From: an uncultured Desulfobacter sp.
GTDB taxonomy: Bacteria > Desulfobacterota > Desulfobacteria > Desulfobacterales > Desulfobacteraceae
Length of the DNA: 64,000 nt
Assembly: GCF_963665355.1 (NCBI RefSeq)
Contig: NZ_OY762229.1
Span: 2,728,001-2,792,000, forward strand
Direction of reading: 5' to 3'
The notes beneath the pieces were generated by a model. It did no database searches. It was not told the origin of the DNA and saw nothing but the letters and a program-made list of their open reading frames with translations. The translations under genes and the position numbers were made by a program. Below, one piece after another: positions 1 through 8,616 of this stretch; position 1 is the first letter of the stretch, and every line of letters begins with the position of its first letter.

Positions 1-476
1 TCCAGTGCAACTGAAAAGGCTTTGGGCGTTTTTTGCCTGCGCAAAAGATCCCATTGCAGGGCCACCCGGAAGACAAATCCGCGCATGAATAGTTCTTCAA
101 AAACCGGTACCACAAATCCGGCTGTCAAAAGCCTGAGAGTGAATCCGATATCAGACCGTGGAACCCCATCCCCGGGGTTCGTAAAGGGGATATATAACCC
201 GCACCACACGACCAGTCCAATGATTCCGAAAAGGATTCCCCACAAACAGGATATCCATTTATTTTTTGGGCCGGTTAATGGAACGTACCATTTCCAGGCC
301 CAGATCAAAAGTCCGGGTACAGTCACCAGCTTGATTATGTAAATAATTTCTTCGGGAATCTTCTTATGTAAAACTGAAGAAAAAGCCACATAAGCAAAAT
401 ACGGAGCTGTGTAAGGAATCAGCAGATCCATATTTTTCCATTTTTTCCGGGAGCAGGAAGTGTTGGACGTATTCAC
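1..476 (-). CDS. CPBP (Abi/CAAX) intramembrane protease, partial at window edge
   Basis: The reading frame enters from the left edge, so the C-terminal part is missing. The visible 158 codons encode hydrophobic stretches at about residues 17-35, 45-65 and 74-98. An EELFMRGF motif at about residues 127-134 is the EExxxR signature of CPBP/Rce1-type glutamate intramembrane proteases. I chose a GTG start at 476 because AAAGGA lies six bases upstream; the ATG at 431 in the same frame has no ribosome binding site. The N-terminal layout resembles CAAX-protease-related proteins found with exosortase systems, which would fit the PEP-CTERM protein near 28 kb, but that link is inference. Confidence 0.75.
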   Translation of the reverse strand, partial: MNTSNTSCSRKKWKNMDLLIPYTAPYFAYVAFSSVLHKKIPEEIIYIIKLVTVPGLLIWAWKWYVPLTGPKNKWISCLWGILFGIIGLVVWCGLYIPFTNPGDGVPRSDIGFTLRLLTAGFVVPVFEELFMRGFVFRVALQWDLLRRQKTPKAFSVAL

Positions 477-685
477 AGGAATTCCTTTTGATGACCCAAA
501 TGAACAGAAAACAAATTAACAGTTTTTAAAAGTATCTTTTTTTTGAGGGAGCAAATCAAGAAAAAAACCATTGAAGATCAAAATAAAGGAATGTTAAATT
601 AAACATTTTGCTGGTATTGATATGCCATTGGGGTAGCGGTATTGTTTGGAGTGACGAAGTGCATATGGATAAGGCTATATACATG

Positions 686-721
686 CAAAAAGGCTTTCAA
701 AGAAGAATTTTGAAAGCCTTT
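686..721 (-). terminator. terminator-like hairpin beside the degenerate tRNA-Gln copy
   Basis: A 12-bp perfect stem (AAAGGCTTTCAA / TTGAAAGCCTTT) followed on the minus strand by a short T run. It is nearly identical to the terminator of the intact tRNA-Gln at 4461-4496, so it was duplicated together with that gene. Confidence 0.6.
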
Positions 722-730
722 CATAACTAT

Positions 731-778
731 TGGCTGGCTGACTATGAGTCGAATATAGATCGACAAAGTCGTGGTCCG
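731..778 (-). pseudogene. degenerate tRNA-Gln remnant (3' two-thirds)
   Basis: About 48 bases align to the 3' end, T arm and anticodon arm of the intact tRNA-Gln at 4505-4578, in the same orientation and with the same downstream hairpin. The alignment has several substitutions and small gaps, and the D arm and 5' acceptor strand are not recognisable. It cannot fold as a tRNA. It is either a decayed tandem tRNA gene or a remnant of a tRNA-targeted integration; the two copies bracket a 3.8-kb accessory stretch. Confidence 0.65.
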
Positions 779-882
779 TTTTTTACACCTTCATAAGTTG
801 TCATAAAAGTTAATAAGCGGTTCAATTGTTTTGTTTTCTTAGTTTGTTGCGGACCCATAATATCCCGTCGCAATAATTCGTT

Positions 883-1032
883 TTAGGCGCAAGATCAAAA
901 ATAAACATTCCACTTGGAGAAAAACAAGCATGACTGAACAAAACGCAGTGTAATATATATGGTCTCATGGAAAAATAACACTTAAATGGACTTTTCATGA
1001 CAAACCATATTGAATTCACAGAAGAGCAGTTA
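883..1032 (+). repeat. left arm of 150-bp inverted repeat (second copy of IS 5' end)
   Basis: This stretch is the reverse complement of 2260-2409 with about 5 mismatches in 150 bp. It carries the upstream region and first roughly 12 codons of the ISAzo13-like transposase in plus orientation, then diverges. It is therefore the truncated 5' end of a second element copy facing away from the first, not a normal short terminal inverted repeat. Confidence 0.85.
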
Positions 1033-1064
1033 GGCACAATATCAGAATAAACTCGCCCAAAAGA

Positions 1065-2295
1065 TCAATCAACATAGAACGGTATGTCAACAGCCCATGG
1101 CTCAATTCCCTTGATTCTGAAAATTTGACTTTCTATAACCCGCATGGCCTGTTTTGTCAGACTTACGCCTTTTTTATAAATTTTTTTCACGAAGGTTACA
1201 ACAGGGTGCCAGCCTTTCCAGGTCATTGTTTTCGCTAATCCTAAAATTTTTTCTACCTTGTCCAGAAATTCTCCATTCCAATGTTGTTCCAATCGGCCCC
1301 AAACTCTTTCTACAGGGTTGTATTTACTGTGATATGGTAGATAATAAGCTAAGCTAATGCTCACGGAATTCTTCTGAGAAAAGGTAACCAAACGATTCAT
1401 AAATTGGCTTCTCCGACTGTTATTTTCTGGTCCATTATCTAAATTTAGAACCAAGGTATGTGGATCATATATTTTCTTAAGAGTCGGCCATAACTGTTCC
1501 AGGGCATCAACTATAAAATCTGCTGTAATATGACTTTCAGTAAAATAAAAAAAGTTTTCATCTGTTGCCGGAATGAATAGACCAAAAAGCTTTAAAAGCG
1601 TATCTGGTTGAAAATCGTGGTCACATGCTCGTAAACCATAACGATTGTATTCACCTTGTGAAAATGGTCCCACTTTTATGACGGCTTTTGCATCCATTGA
1701 CAATCTTATTATTCCCGGATTCTAATCTGCTATCCTGTTGATATTATGAACATAATCAAATACCAAATTCACTTCCGGAATTTTTTTTAGGTTTGCATTT
1801 GGTCACTTTTTTCAAAAGATAGTCTAACTGGTTCATTTTCCTGTTAATCGTTATGACCTATGGGATATCATCCGGTTGATACCCTTTCAATTCAATTAGT
1901 TTTCTATGCACTTCCTTTGCTGTAATAGGTGAATACAATTTGATCGAATGAAATGCTGGATCGGTTTGGCAAACAGGTTCTACAATATTTTTGATATCTT
2001 CAAGTAGTGATGGGTATTTTTCTTCAGCAGATTTCCTACCTCTTCCTGAAAAATTATCAATGCAAACAAAACCGCTTTGAAGTTCTTTCAGACCTTTTCT
2101 AATTGTATCACGATTCCATCCAAGTTCCTTTTCTGCTTTTCTTTGGCCACCTTTCCCCATAAGAGAGACTACATGAGCCATAAACTGTCTTCTATCAGTC
2201 CCTTTCAATTTTTCTTTCGTTTGGTTTAACAAACACTTTAACGCAGGCGTGATTTCAGATAACTGCTCTTCTGTGAATTCAATATGGTTTGTCAT
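1065..2295 (-). pseudogene. ISAzo13-family transposase, broken
   Basis: The N-terminal piece (1858-2295) has the helix-turn-helix part of ISAzo13 transposases (GKGGQRKAEKELGWN), and the C-terminal piece (1065-1703) has the catalytic DDE domain (LVLNLDNGPENNSRRSQF, then YNPVERVWG). The 155 bases between them still encode the expected linker (KIPEVNLVFDYVHNINRIAD) but are interrupted. There is a TAG right after DDIP at 1858-1860, a frameshift in an A run near 1785, and another TAG about 20 codons later. Two nonsense changes and one frameshift make it non-functional. Confidence 0.85.
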
Positions 2296-2409
2296 GAAAA
2301 GTCCATTTAAGTGTTATTTTTTCATGGGACCATATATATTACACTGCGTTTTGTTCAGTCATGCTTGTTTTTCTCCAAATGGAATATTTATTTTTGATCT
2401 TGCACCTAA
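2260..2409 (-). repeat. right arm of 150-bp inverted repeat (transposase promoter and start)
   Basis: Mirror copy of 883-1032. It contains the start codon of the 1065-2295 transposase and about 110 bp upstream. The flank 2410-2644 carries two smaller inverted repeats: 2434-2453 with 2516-2535 (20 bp, one mismatch), and 2499-2509 with 2559-2568. I see no gene there. Confidence 0.85.
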
Positions 2410-2644
2410 GAGAAAATCAGCAGATACTAAATATGATGAACCGGTAAAAAGTCATATTTTCACAATTTATGGACTATAACTAAGCGAAAGTATTAATACC
2501 GACTCGGCCATTTTCGACTTTTTACGGGTTCATCAAGTATCAGTTCAAATCATAAAAAGGCGAGTCGGCGGGGTAATGCTGAAAATTCAGAAGTTACAAA
2601 TTAATCCTATCGAAAATGCGGCTTAAAAAAATTCTGGTCGGAGG

Positions 2645-3034
2645 TTAAAGGATTTTGCCCGTATTACGCTCTACTCGTATGGCTCTGTCATCATAAAGAC
2701 GTTCCATGTAGTAGTCCTTAACATTGGTGATTTCCAGGCCCGGTAGTCCGTTTTTGTTCATCCAGTTTCTAATTTTGGGAATCTGGTTAGGATCACTGGC
2801 CCGGGCTGTAAAAATTTTAACGCGAATACCGTTGCTAATCATGCGTCGAACCATATCGACCATGGCCGGTATGGGGGCTCCAATACGGCTATGGCTCGAG
2901 TTTTCGTCCCAGACGGCCAAGGTTCCGTCCAAATCCACACCGTACCACGGGCCGGGGGGGATGGGGGGGGGATCAGTATTATCTGAAGATTTATGAATGG
3001 TACTTGTTAATTTTTTTTTTATGGCTGACAGCAT
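2645..3034 (-). CDS. small HAD-superfamily phosphatase
   Basis: This is a 129-residue soluble protein. Motif I is GVDLDGTLA at about residues 32-40, with the nucleophile and acid/base aspartates; motif II is KIFTARA near residue 74. A late DDRA near residue 115 may supply the motif IV acids. Such short HAD domains resemble the phosphatase half of polynucleotide kinase/phosphatases and phage-encoded HAD hydrolases; the substrate cannot be told. The start has GGAAGG upstream. It lies in the accessory stretch between the two tRNA-Gln copies, 211 bases downstream of an ElyC-like gene on the same strand. Confidence 0.75.
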   Translation of the reverse strand: MLSAIKKKLTSTIHKSSDNTDPPPIPPGPWYGVDLDGTLAVWDENSSHSRIGAPIPAMVDMVRRMISNGIRVKIFTARASDPNQIPKIRNWMNKNGLPGLEITNVKDYYMERLYDDRAIRVERNTGKIL

Positions 3035-3245
3035 GATGCCTTCCCTTCAAGCATATAGTGGGAAATCCGGGTCTTCCGACTATGAGTATTTGTCTCTCCT
3101 TACATGCGGCTGAAAAAGTTTAAACCTTGATTTTTTTTTTTTAGGAGTTCAAGCGAGGCTTTTCAGCGGCTATTATAATTCTAAAAAATATATAATATAA
3201 CATTTGATAATACTAAGTAAACCGATTTAGAAAACGTTCTGAATG

Positions 3246-4106
3246 TTATTTAAAAAGCGTAATTTTTTTAGAGAAGGCTCTTTGCCGGTTGGATGAAACC
3301 GATGGGAACAGGGCGTTGGTTTTGCCGGTAATATAGTAGGCTGTAAGTCCAGCCCATTCAGTTGTGGCGACAACCAGTCTTTCCAGATTTCCGGAAAAGT
3401 TAAGGCCTGGATATATTCGTTTGTCTGGCCGGGTAAAATGATCCACAGGATAGGGGATCACGGGCCAGTTCAGTTGACTAAATACTCCGACAGACCGGGG
3501 GATGTGCGCGGCTGTGGTCAGAAGCACCCAGATTTGTCCTGGTTCAGGATGAACCAAGGCTTTTGAAAACAATCCGTTTTCATAGGTATTTCTAGATTTA
3601 TCCTCAAATACCATTTTTGAGATATCCAGCCCTAAGATATCCAGCCCTAAAAACACCTGCCGTGCTGTGTTTGCATCTTTCCAGTCCTGGTGCATGGAGT
3701 TTCCGGATCCGCCGGTAAAAAGATGTATCGCATCCGGATATGCTCTGATAAGGCGAGCAAATCCGATATACCGATCAGCAGAATTTTTTGTTTCGGGTTG
3801 ATGCCACATCTGGGTAAGAAGGTTGTTTTCCGCCCCTCCAAGCATGATAATGCCGTCTACTTTTTCCGGCAGAGCCGGGTTTGTGGGAAATCTATGTTCC
3901 AGGGGAACCAAAAGCATGGTTCCTAAAGGAATCACAGTTATTATGATCATTGCCAGCACCACACATGTGAGCAAAATTTTTGCCTTTTGCACGGCCCCTG
4001 AAAACCAGAGCAGCATCCCCATAACTGCAAAAATAACCAATAGAAAATCCGGCCTGATGATGGTCCAGGTCAACTTAGATACCCAGAAAAACAGTGATTC
4101 TCCCAT
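3246..4106 (-). CDS. YdcF/ElyC-type DUF218 membrane protein
   Basis: It has 286 residues. Two N-terminal transmembrane segments (about 18-35 and 42-65) precede a DUF218 domain, which starts with DGIIMLGG near residue 84 and contains LFTGGSGN near residue 129. The later segment near FEDKSRNTYENG is typical of SanA/ElyC/YdcF proteins. E. coli ElyC acts in envelope polysaccharide/peptidoglycan maintenance; the reaction here is unknown. A 15-bp tandem duplication at 3621-3650 doubles the peptide LGLDI without breaking the frame. A 62-residue gene 31 bases upstream is probably cotranscribed. Confidence 0.8.
   Translation of the reverse strand: MGESLFFWVSKLTWTIIRPDFLLVIFAVMGMLLWFSGAVQKAKILLTCVVLAMIIITVIPLGTMLLVPLEHRFPTNPALPEKVDGIIMLGGAENNLLTQMWHQPETKNSADRYIGFARLIRAYPDAIHLFTGGSGNSMHQDWKDANTARQVFLGLDILGLDISKMVFEDKSRNTYENGLFSKALVHPEPGQIWVLLTTAAHIPRSVGVFSQLNWPVIPYPVDHFTRPDKRIYPGLNFSGNLERLVVATTEWAGLTAYYITGKTNALFPSVSSNRQRAFSKKITLFK
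3621..3650. repeat. 15-bp perfect tandem duplication inside the ElyC-like gene
   Basis: The unit GATATCCAGCCCTAA occurs twice back to back (3621-3635 and 3636-3650). It adds five residues to the encoded protein and keeps the frame, which suggests a recent slippage event. Confidence 0.95.
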
Positions 4107-4137
4107 ACTCAGGCACTCCAGAGGGCATTCAATGTCA

Positions 4138-4326
4138 TTAACTTAAGAGTGTTTTTAACAAATCTAACAATGCTGGCACGGAACCTGAGCTTCCAACATC
4201 TGTTCCGGGTTGATCGGATTTCTTCAAGAAATCATCAATTTCGATCAATTTATCAAGCAACATCGCCAAAGTCCAACCGATTTTATCCGCCAACGAAAAC
4301 TTACTTTTTTTAACTTTGATATTCAT
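4138..4326 (-). CDS. 62-residue hypothetical protein
   Basis: A lysine-rich start (MNIKVKKSKFSLADK) leads into a predicted amphipathic helix and a hydrophobic C-terminus (VPALLDLLKTLLS). No signal peptide or known motif is recognised. It sits directly upstream of the ElyC-like gene on the same strand. The GAGG immediately before the ATG is too close for an ideal ribosome binding site, so the start is uncertain. Confidence 0.4.
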   Translation of the reverse strand: MNIKVKKSKFSLADKIGWTLAMLLDKLIEIDDFLKKSDQPGTDVGSSGSVPALLDLLKTLLS

Positions 4327-4460
4327 CCTCGTGAATATTCATGTTTCCATAAACAGTGCCCGTTTGCACGTTCATTCACGCGGTAAGAAACGTTTTGTTA
4401 TTGCTCTCAAATATTAGGGTAAAGCTGACTACCTGTATTGGGGACAGATATCTCAAACGC

Positions 4461-4496
4461 AAAAAAGGCTTTCAAAGAAAAACCTTGAAAGCCTTT
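4461..4496 (-). terminator. Rho-independent terminator of tRNA-Gln
   Basis: A 12-bp perfect stem (AAAGGCTTTCAA / TTGAAAGCCTTT) with a 9-base loop is followed by a T run on the minus strand. It begins 8 bases past the tRNA 3' end. Confidence 0.85.
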
Positions 4497-4504
4497 ATTA
4501 TCGG

Positions 4505-4578
4505 TGGCTGGCTGACTAGGATTCGAACCTAGATTGACGGAGTCAGAGTCCGTAGTCCTGCCGTTGGACGATCAGCCA
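4505..4578 (-). tRNA. tRNA-Gln (anticodon CUG)
   Basis: The minus strand folds into a full cloverleaf. The acceptor stem is TGGCTGA/TCAGCCA, the D arm is GTCC/GGAC, and the anticodon stem is ACGGA/TCCGT around loop CTCTGAC (anticodon CTG). The T arm is CTAGG/CCTAG with loop TTCGAAT. A discriminator G and an encoded CCA follow. The gene is transcribed alone and ends in its own terminator. Its 3' two-thirds and terminator are repeated in degraded form at 686-778. Confidence 0.95.
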
Positions 4579-4734
4579 GTAGAAAAACAACGTCAGCGTA
4601 TATACAATAAAGATATGACCGAAGTCAAGAAAATATTCATTGAAAATTAAGATTGAATTGAGTTATTGTTTTTTTTCTTTGATTCAATAATCATTGGGAT
4701 AAGAATTGGCGTTGAGGAACTGTTTAATTATATT

Positions 4735-5580
4735 ATGGATAACAATATAATAAATTTATGGGATTCAGGAAAGGCAAAGGCGGTCAAAAGTAAAGAATTT
4801 TTGCGTCTTCTTGACTTGCTGAAAAAATCTTCGGGGCTGGTCATTGCATTTTCAGGTGGTGCAGATTCGGCGTTTCTGCTTGCGGCAGCACGTATTGCCG
4901 GGGTAACGCCAGTGTTGCCTGTTACCATAGTCTCTGATTTTTTTACGGTTAAGGAAAAAGAACGGGTGATTCGCTTGGGCCAATATTTGGGCGTGGACCC
5001 CATTCTTGTGTCTGCAAATATCCTGGATGATGTCAGAGTCACCCGAAATACCGACAGACGCTGCTATTTTTGCAAATTGTTTCTATTTTCCATGGTTGCG
5101 GAAGTGGCAAAGAAACACGGAATCCATACTCTAGTGCACGGGGTGACATTGGACGATTTACAAGAATATCGGCCCGGAATCCAAGCGGCCCGGGAGTTGG
5201 GTTTTGAAACGCCTCTGGTGGAGGCCGGTTTTACAAAACACAAAATTCGCGAGTGTTCAAAAATGCTGGGGCTTGAAACCTGGAACTTGCCTGCCCAGTC
5301 TTGTCTTGCCACCCGTATTCCCCAAGGAGATATCATCACGAAAGAAAAGCTTGTGAAGGTTGAACGAACAGAAAGCTGCCTTCATGGGTTGGGGTTCAGC
5401 CAGGTCCGGGTTAGGTGTCACGGGGATATGGCCCGAATTGAAGCCGTCCCTGATGAATTGCATCGCTTTGGGGAACCTGCGGTCAGGCAGGCGGTTGTAC
5501 AGGCGTTTAAAGGTGTGGGTTTTTTGTCTGTCTGTCTTGATCTCGAAGGTTATTCTTCGGCGTGTGTGATTGCAAAATAA
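4735..5580 (+). CDS. larE: ATP-dependent sacrificial sulfur transferase, LarE family
   Basis: This 281-residue protein has the adenylating PP-loop SGGADS at residues 40-45 and the family motif SCLATR around Cys190. In Lactobacillus LarE the equivalent cysteine gives up its sulfur while making the nickel-pincer cofactor of lactate racemase. A CYFC pair at residues 110-113 adds two cysteines; some LarE proteins bind an Fe-S cluster through three cysteines, so a catalytic rather than sacrificial mechanism is possible here (inference). No larB or larC lies nearby. A TTG at 4666 would give 304 residues, but its extra part looks non-coding; I prefer ATG 4735. Confidence 0.85.
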   Translation: MDNNIINLWDSGKAKAVKSKEFLRLLDLLKKSSGLVIAFSGGADSAFLLAAARIAGVTPVLPVTIVSDFFTVKEKERVIRLGQYLGVDPILVSANILDDVRVTRNTDRRCYFCKLFLFSMVAEVAKKHGIHTLVHGVTLDDLQEYRPGIQAARELGFETPLVEAGFTKHKIRECSKMLGLETWNLPAQSCLATRIPQGDIITKEKLVKVERTESCLHGLGFSQVRVRCHGDMARIEAVPDELHRFGEPAVRQAVVQAFKGVGFLSVCLDLEGYSSACVIAK

Positions 5581-5582
5581 AT

Positions 5583-5613
5583 ATTCCCCGGTGTCATTAG
5601 ACTGCCGGGGAAT
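5583..5613. terminator. hairpin between convergent larE and ndk
   Basis: Perfect 9-bp stem ATTCCCCGG/CCGGGGAAT with a 13-base loop, three bases past the larE stop codon. The following T tract is short, so termination strength is uncertain. Confidence 0.55.
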
Positions 5614-5645
5614 AGAAACTTTTGGGGTGGTGCTTTGGACGAGTA

Positions 5646-6065
5646 CTACCGGGAATGCAGTTCTAAATCGTTAAAGAAATAACCGATTTCAAATGCGGCG
5701 GTTTCCGGAGCATCAGATCCGTGGACAACATTTTTTTCAATATCCGTGGCGTATTCTTTGCGGATGGTGCCTTCTTCCGCTTCTTTAAAATTTGTGGCTC
5801 CCATCAGTTTTCTGTTTTTTGCTATAACACCATCGCCTTCGAGTACCATTACAACGATGGGACCCGATGTCATGAAGCTGGTCAGGCTGTCAAAAAAAGG
5901 ACGTTCCCTGTGGACCGCATAAAAACCCTGGGCCTGGGATTTGCTCAGATGGATCATTTTCATGGCTGCGATTTGAATACCGTTGGCTTCAAAACGTTTG
6001 ATGACTTCTCCGATGATGTTTTTTTCTACGCCGTCAGGTTTGATAATGGATAAGGTTCTTTCCAC
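5646..6065 (-). CDS. ndk: nucleoside diphosphate kinase
   Basis: It balances NTP and dNTP pools by moving the gamma phosphate through a phosphohistidine. The 139-residue length is standard. The start [13 protein letters not shown] is typical, and the active-site histidine sits in NVVHGSDA near residue 115. It is convergent with larE and transcribed alone. Confidence 0.97.
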   Translation of the reverse strand: MERTLSIIKPDGVEKNIIGEVIKRFEANGIQIAAMKMIHLSKSQAQGFYAVHRERPFFDSLTSFMTSGPIVVMVLEGDGVIAKNRKLMGATNFKEAEEGTIRKEYATDIEKNVVHGSDAPETAAFEIGYFFNDLELHSR

Positions 6066-6201
6066 CTATATTCCCCTCTAAATTAAAGTTAATGGTTGGT
6101 TGAACGGGCTTGATAAATACCACAGGAATATATTATAAGTCAAACCTGTCAACCTCCAGGAATTGAAGGAAAAAGATAAATTAATACAAGGGTGGAGCGT
6201 A

Positions 6202-6813
6202 ATGCTTAAAATTGGGGTGACAGGATCGGCCGGCTCGGGAAAAAGTCTTGTGTGTGAGGGGTTCCGGCGTCTTGGTCTGGTAATCCTGAATTGCGATGAA
6301 ATTGCAAGACAGGTGGTGACACCGGGCCAGGCTGCGTATGATCAGGTTGTCAAGGCGTTTGGACCCGGGGTTGTGGCTTTGGACCGTACGCTGGATCGGC
6401 CGGCCCTGCGACATATTATTTTAACTACTAAAGGTAGTCGGGAGCAGCTTGAATCCATTCTGCATCCTGTGATTATCAGCGAAACGGTCAAGCAAATGGA
6501 TGACGCGGTTTACTCAAAACAAAAATCCTGTGCTGTTGAAGTACCGCTTTTGTTTGAACTTGGCATGGAAAATCTTTTCGATGTGGTTGTGGTGGTAACA
6601 GCTGCGGACAGCCTTCTGGTTGATCGGATTGCGGTCCGGGACGGTGTGGGCCGGGATAGTGCCGAAAAGCTTTTGGCCATACAGATGCCCCAGTCCGAAA
6701 AGGTTCAAAAAGCTGATTATATCATCGAAAATGGAGGAACTCCGGAAGCTGTTTTTAAATCAGTGGGTGTTTTGTATCGAAAACTTGTCAATCAACGCTT
6801 GACAAAAAAATAA
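6202..6813 (+). CDS. coaE: dephospho-CoA kinase
   Basis: It catalyses the last step of coenzyme A synthesis, phosphorylating the ribose 3'-OH of dephospho-CoA. The protein has 203 residues with P-loop GSAGSGKS at residues 8-15, the family element LNCDEIAR, and VEVPLLFE in the substrate lid region. I chose ATG 6202 because GGTGGAG lies four bases before it; a longer frame from TTG 6163 adds a poor N-terminus. It precedes rho by 191 bases. Confidence 0.95.
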   Translation: MLKIGVTGSAGSGKSLVCEGFRRLGLVILNCDEIARQVVTPGQAAYDQVVKAFGPGVVALDRTLDRPALRHIILTTKGSREQLESILHPVIISETVKQMDDAVYSKQKSCAVEVPLLFELGMENLFDVVVVVTAADSLLVDRIAVRDGVGRDSAEKLLAIQMPQSEKVQKADYIIENGGTPEAVFKSVGVLYRKLVNQRLTKK

Positions 6814-7004
6814 TAATATCTTAATAAATTTTCTAAATTACTGACGTTTCACATTATTGTCCGTCTTTTTCCCACAGGGTTCGGTTGACCTCCAGATTGT
6901 CAAAAGGCATCCCCCCCCAAAAAAAATAAAATTGTACTGTGAATTCATATACCTTTAAACCAACTGATGTTTAACCAAGCTGATGGATCAGACCAGGAGA
7001 TTGC

Positions 7005-8252
7005 ATGAATCTTGTCGAACTCAATAAGATGAAAATCAGTGAGCTCACAAAGCTTGCCAAGAAATATAATATTCAAGGTATCGGCGGACTTAAAAAACAG
7101 GAACTGATTTTTGCCCTGCTCCAGGCCAACATTGAGGAAAGCGGTCAGATTTACGGAGAAGGAACCCTTGAAATTCTTCCGGATGGATTTGGTTTCCTGA
7201 GAGCACCAGGCTACAACTACCTGCCTGGTCCCGACGATATTTATGTCTCTCCTTCCCAGATTCGGCGTTTTAACCTGCGCACAGGTGATACTATTTCAGG
7301 CCAGGTTCGCCAGCCAAAGGATTCAGAACGGTATTTTGCATTGCTGAAAGTTGAAGCCGTTAATTTTATGAATCCTGAGATGGCTGCTGAAACCATTCTT
7401 TTTGATAATCTTCTGCCTTTGTATCCGGATCGTAAAATGAATCTTGAGGCAGAGCCTGACAATTATTCCATGCGGGTCATTGACCTGATGTCCCCCATCG
7501 GGTTTGGTCAGCGCGGTCTTATCGTGTCTCCCCCTAAAGCCGGGAAGACCATGCTTCTTCAGAATATTGCCAATTCCATGATCAATGCTCATAAAAATAT
7601 TGTTCCCATGATTCTGCTCATTGATGAACGCCCCGAAGAGGTGACGGATATGACACGTTCAGTAAATGCCGAAGTCATTTCCTCCACATTTGACGAACCT
7701 GCCGAACGCCATGTCCAGGTGGCTGAAATGGTAATAGAAAAGGCCAAGAGAATTGTGGAGCAGGGGCATGATGTGGTGATTCTTCTGGATAGTATCACAC
7801 GCCTTGCAAGGGCCTACAATGCGGTGATGCCCCCTTCCGGGAAGATTCTGTCCGGTGGTGTGGACTCCAATGCCCTTGATCGACCCAAGCGTTTTTTTGG
7901 CGCGGCCAGAAATATTGAAGAGGGCGGCAGCCTGACCATTATTGCCACGGCCCTTGTTGATACCGGCTCCAGAATGGATGAAGTTATTTTTGAAGAGTTC
8001 AAGGGTACCGGCAATATGGAGCTTGTGCTGGATCGAAAGCTTGCAGACAAGCGAGTCTTCCCCGCCATTGACATGAACCGTTCCGGCACAAGAAAAGAAG
8101 AACTGCTCCTTGAACCGGATGTGCTGAACCGGGTCTGGATCCTGAGAAAATTGCTTTCAAGTTTAAATTCTGTGGATGCAATGCAGTTTTTGCTTGAAAA
8201 AATGAACGGAACAAAAGATAATAAAGAGTTTCTTGAAATGATGAATTCATAA
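7005..8252 (+). CDS. rho: transcription termination factor Rho
   Basis: Hexameric RNA helicase that ends Rho-dependent transcription. The 415 residues are the usual length. The N-terminal Rho domain (residues 1-45) is followed by the cold-shock RNA-binding domain with [18 protein letters not shown]. Walker A is PPKAGKT at 176-182, Walker [17 protein letters not shown], then the Q/R loops. ATG 7005 is preceded by CAGGAGATTGC. It heads the rho-rpmE segment. Confidence 0.98.
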   Translation: MNLVELNKMKISELTKLAKKYNIQGIGGLKKQELIFALLQANIEESGQIYGEGTLEILPDGFGFLRAPGYNYLPGPDDIYVSPSQIRRFNLRTGDTISGQVRQPKDSERYFALLKVEAVNFMNPEMAAETILFDNLLPLYPDRKMNLEAEPDNYSMRVIDLMSPIGFGQRGLIVSPPKAGKTMLLQNIANSMINAHKNIVPMILLIDERPEEVTDMTRSVNAEVISSTFDEPAERHVQVAEMVIEKAKRIVEQGHDVVILLDSITRLARAYNAVMPPSGKILSGGVDSNALDRPKRFFGAARNIEEGGSLTIIATALVDTGSRMDEVIFEEFKGTGNMELVLDRKLADKRVFPAIDMNRSGTRKEELLLEPDVLNRVWILRKLLSSLNSVDAMQFLLEKMNGTKDNKEFLEMMNS

Positions 8253-8319
8253 ATAGAGACTTTTTATATTTAACAATTACGGTCTTTTATTACGAAGACT
8301 ATAAGGAGCCAAGTGTAAG

Positions 8320-8538
8320 ATGAAAAAAGATATCCATCCGAACTACACAAAAACAACAGCAACCTGTGCCTGCGGTGCAATATTTAACATCAGTTCCACA
8401 AAAGAAGACATCAAGGTGGAAATTTGTTCCCAGTGCCATCCATTTTTTACCGGCAAACAGAAACTGGTTGACTCTGCCGGCCGTATTGACCGTTTCAAGA
8501 AAAAATACGCAGGGTTTGACGCAAGCAAGCTGGTTTAG
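8320..8538 (+). CDS. rpmE: 50S ribosomal protein L31, zinc-binding type
   Basis: This 72-residue protein begins MKKDIHPNY. It keeps all four zinc cysteines of the C+ form (CAC at 16-18 and CSQC at 37-40), so it needs zinc and is not the zinc-starvation paralogue. ATAAGGAG precedes the start. It ends at the terminator at 8561-8590. Confidence 0.97.
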   Translation: MKKDIHPNYTKTTATCACGAIFNISSTKEDIKVEICSQCHPFFTGKQKLVDSAGRIDRFKKKYAGFDASKLV

Positions 8539-8560
8539 CTGTTTTTGTCGGCAGGTATGT

Positions 8561-8590
8561 AAAAGGGGTCTTGAACAAAGACCCCTTTTT
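8561..8590 (+). terminator. Rho-independent terminator after rpmE
   Basis: Stem AAAAGGGGTC / GACCCCTTTT around a 10-base loop, ending in five T residues. It separates rho-rpmE from prfA-prmC. Confidence 0.85.
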
Positions 8591-8616
8591 GAATTTTCAT
8601 CCGGGAAAATTGGACC

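Noticed and set aside
22-342. 106-codon open frame on the plus strand
   Set aside because: The opposite strand carries a CPBP protease motif and transmembrane segments; this frame is its shadow.
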